Assembly: GCA_900767025.1 (NCBI GenBank)
Contig: CAAFXS010000066.1
Span: 1-64,000 of the forward strand
DNA: 64,000 bases
DNA from: Clostridia bacterium
Lineage (GTDB): Bacteria > Bacillota > Clostridia > Oscillospirales > Acutalibacteraceae
Direction of reading: 5' to 3'
Positions 62,581 through 64,000 of the stretch are shown piece by piece. A program made the translations under genes and the position numbers. A model generated the notes under the pieces. That model searched no databases. It had not been told where the DNA came from and saw nothing but the letters and a program-made list of their open reading frames with translations. Positions within the stretch are counted from its first letter, which is position 1. Each line of letters begins with the position of its first letter.

Positions 62581-64000
62581 TTAAAATGCGTTATTTGCAG
62601 TAATCGGATTAGCATAGTAAGTAGCAACATTTCCTTCTGCATCCTTAACGATAGCGTAAGCTGCATACTTGAATTCTACTGGTCTGCCCGGATCCTTGAT
62701 TGCAATTGCAAACTGGTTACCGATTGTCTGCTTTGAAGTCTTGTAACGGTAGATACCTGCATTGTTGCAGTTTTCAATTGTAAGATTTGTTGCACTTGGA
62801 TCGGTAGCAAAGATGAAACCGGTTTCAACAATGCTGCAACCGTCAGGCAGTGCAAATGTACCGATAAGGTTGAATTTTGCAACTGCACCGTCTGCATATA
62901 CAGGCATTGGTGTCTCAAGCTGAGTAAGAGCAACGAATGCATCAGGAACAACCTTTTCTCCGTCAACTATGTCAGCAAGAACATAGTTACCCTGGCTGTC
63001 AAGAATTACATCAACTGCAGAGTAGTCATCAAAATTACCGCTGTCATCTGTTGCCATCTTAACAATATCGTCATACTCATCCTTAGAAAGTGCAATCAAG
63101 GCCTTACTTCCGTCAGTTCCTGAGTAGTCGATAAACTCAAGATTCTGATAAGCATAGAAGCTGTAATCTGTACCGTACTTAACAATCTGGTACTCACAAA
63201 GATATCCGTTGTTATATTCATCATTAACATCAATGTTCAAAATAGCCCAGCAATATGCATCAGGATTTGAAAGCTCAACAAGGTCGTTGTAGCCAACTGT
63301 AATATTCTCATAAACCTCATCAAACAAATCGTAGTAAGAAGCGATATAAGAGATTGTGAATGAATTTGACTCTTCAGCAGTGTAGTTAGCAACGATTGTT
63401 GTATCGGCAGTTACTGTGCACTCTGCACCGGCTGCAAGACCGTTACTGTAACCGGAGAAGCTGTAGAACGGATAAGCAGGAGCAGAAGGCATTTCAAATG
63501 TGCCGGTAGTATTAATAATGCTGATTACTCTGTTATTGATACCTGAAACAATCTTAACTACATAGCTACCCTCATCTGCTTTAGCGGCAACAGTGGTAAG
63601 GTTTGTATCACCATTAACGATGAAACCACAAGATGGAGATGTGAACATATATTTATCTGCTGAGTAGTCACCATTTGTTGACGGAGCAGAATAGCTATAC
63701 TTCCAACCAACAAGTGCAGAATCATTGTACTCTTCACTTGCAAGGTCTTCTACAACCTTAAATCTGCCGTCGCTGGCAACAAGAACATTTTTACCGTACT
63801 GAGCAGTACCAACTATCTCGCCATTAAGCTTGATGGTGTAGGTCTGTGGCTGCATAGCAGCAACAATTACTCTGATTGCAGCGTTAAGAGTTTCCTGTGT
63901 ATCATAGATAAGACCTATAACAGGAACGCCTGCAACAGTTACTGTTTCCTGATATGTGAAATCAAGATTGTTGTTATACATATCAGGGTCATTCTTCTTA
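62581..64000 (-). CDS. Large secreted/surface-type protein, C-terminal part (5' end outside window)
   Basis: The frame is open to the window edge: codons for KKNDPD precede the first visible methionine (63981), so this is the C-terminal 470-odd residues of a longer protein. It is rich in Y, D, N, S, T and V and poor in lysine-rich helices, as in beta-sandwich surface proteins; a segment near residues 170-205 (YPFYSFSGYSNGLAAGAECTV, then ADTTIVANYTAEE) looks like a listerial-type repeat unit. There is no LPxTG or hydrophobic tail, so anchoring, if any, is N-terminal or non-covalent. Export is inferred, since the N-terminus is missing. Confidence 0.7.
   Translation of the reverse strand, partial: KKNDPDMYNNNLDFTYQETVTVAGVPVIGLIYDTQETLNAAIRVIVAAMQPQTYTIKLNGEIVGTAQYGKNVLVASDGRFKVVEDLASEEYNDSALVGWKYSYSAPSTNGDYSADKYMFTSPSCGFIVNGDTNLTTVAAKADEGSYVVKIVSGINNRVISIINTTGTFEMPSAPAYPFYSFSGYSNGLAAGAECTVTADTTIVANYTAEESNSFTISYIASYYDLFDEVYENITVGYNDLVELSNPDAYCWAILNIDVNDEYNNGYLCEYQIVKYGTDYSFYAYQNLEFIDYSGTDGSKALIALSKDEYDDIVKMATDDSGNFDDYSAVDVILDSQGNYVLADIVDGEKVVPDAFVALTQLETPMPVYADGAVAKFNLIGTFALPDGCSIVETGFIFATDPSATNLTIENCNNAGIYRYKTSKQTIGNQFAIAIKDPGRPVEFKYAAYAIVKDAEGNVATYYANPITANNAF

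Overview
This 64 kb window is a bacterial chromosome segment of moderate GC content. It is dense with genes and carries no rRNA, no tRNA that I could recognise, no CRISPR array and no phage region. The gene set points to an anaerobic Clostridia member, most likely from the Oscillospirales/Ruminococcaceae side: two rubredoxin-type proteins, cotJA/cotJB spore-coat genes, Asp23-DAK2-recG, sepF-divIVA, miaB-ricA-mutS-mutL-miaA, Na+-coupled symporters and a GH51 arabinofuranosidase. Promoters are classic sigma-A type and Shine-Dalgarno sites are strong. The taxonomic placement is inferred from gene content and not tested.

Layout. 1-3.3 kb: a structured repeat (family A), a small membrane protein, hisC, rmuC and rubredoxin. 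3.3-10.3 kb, minus strand: corC-like, phoH, ybeY, era, a yqzL-like small gene, recO and mutS2, followed by a 116-bp repeat (family B) and a GNAT gene. 10.4-13.6 kb, plus: FkbM methyltransferase, TauE/SafE exporter and sulfatase, followed by the second family B copy. 13.8-16.5 kb, minus: GPH sugar symporter, GNAT and LOG protein. 16.6-24.5 kb, plus: YmdB-like phosphodiesterase, a lipoprotein, Asp23, FakA-like, recG and an alanine symporter. 24.5-33.2 kb: an XRE regulator, a secreted glucosaminidase with Ig-like repeats, a membrane protein, putP, GH51, a flavin reductase-rubredoxin fusion, dut and mazF. 33.4-33.8 kb, plus: cotJA-cotJB.

33.9-51 kb is one run of 14 minus-strand genes with short gaps or overlaps: miaB, ricA-like, mutS, mutL, miaA, a HlyD-like adaptor, ylmE, sepF, divIVA, ileS, lspA, rluD, a HAD phosphatase and nfo. 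It combines tRNA modification, mismatch repair, division and wall growth. 51.2-52.7 kb is malQ (plus), followed by the second family A repeat. 53-62.3 kb, minus: tyrA-aroB-aroA-aroC-pheA, a VTT membrane protein, galK, a diacylglycerol-kinase-like gene and a 19-cysteine protein of unknown function. The window ends inside a large gene, probably for a surface protein, with a 53-codon gene just downstream.

The most unusual material is not the housekeeping genes. It is the family A repeat, whose two copies show a base-paired stem kept through paired substitutions and inverted termini; the family B inverted-repeat element, one copy of which supplies the mutS2 stop codon; the Shine-Dalgarno of the cysteine-rich gene lying inside a terminator-like hairpin; the surface-protein/small-ORF pair; and several inverted repeats placed on promoters.
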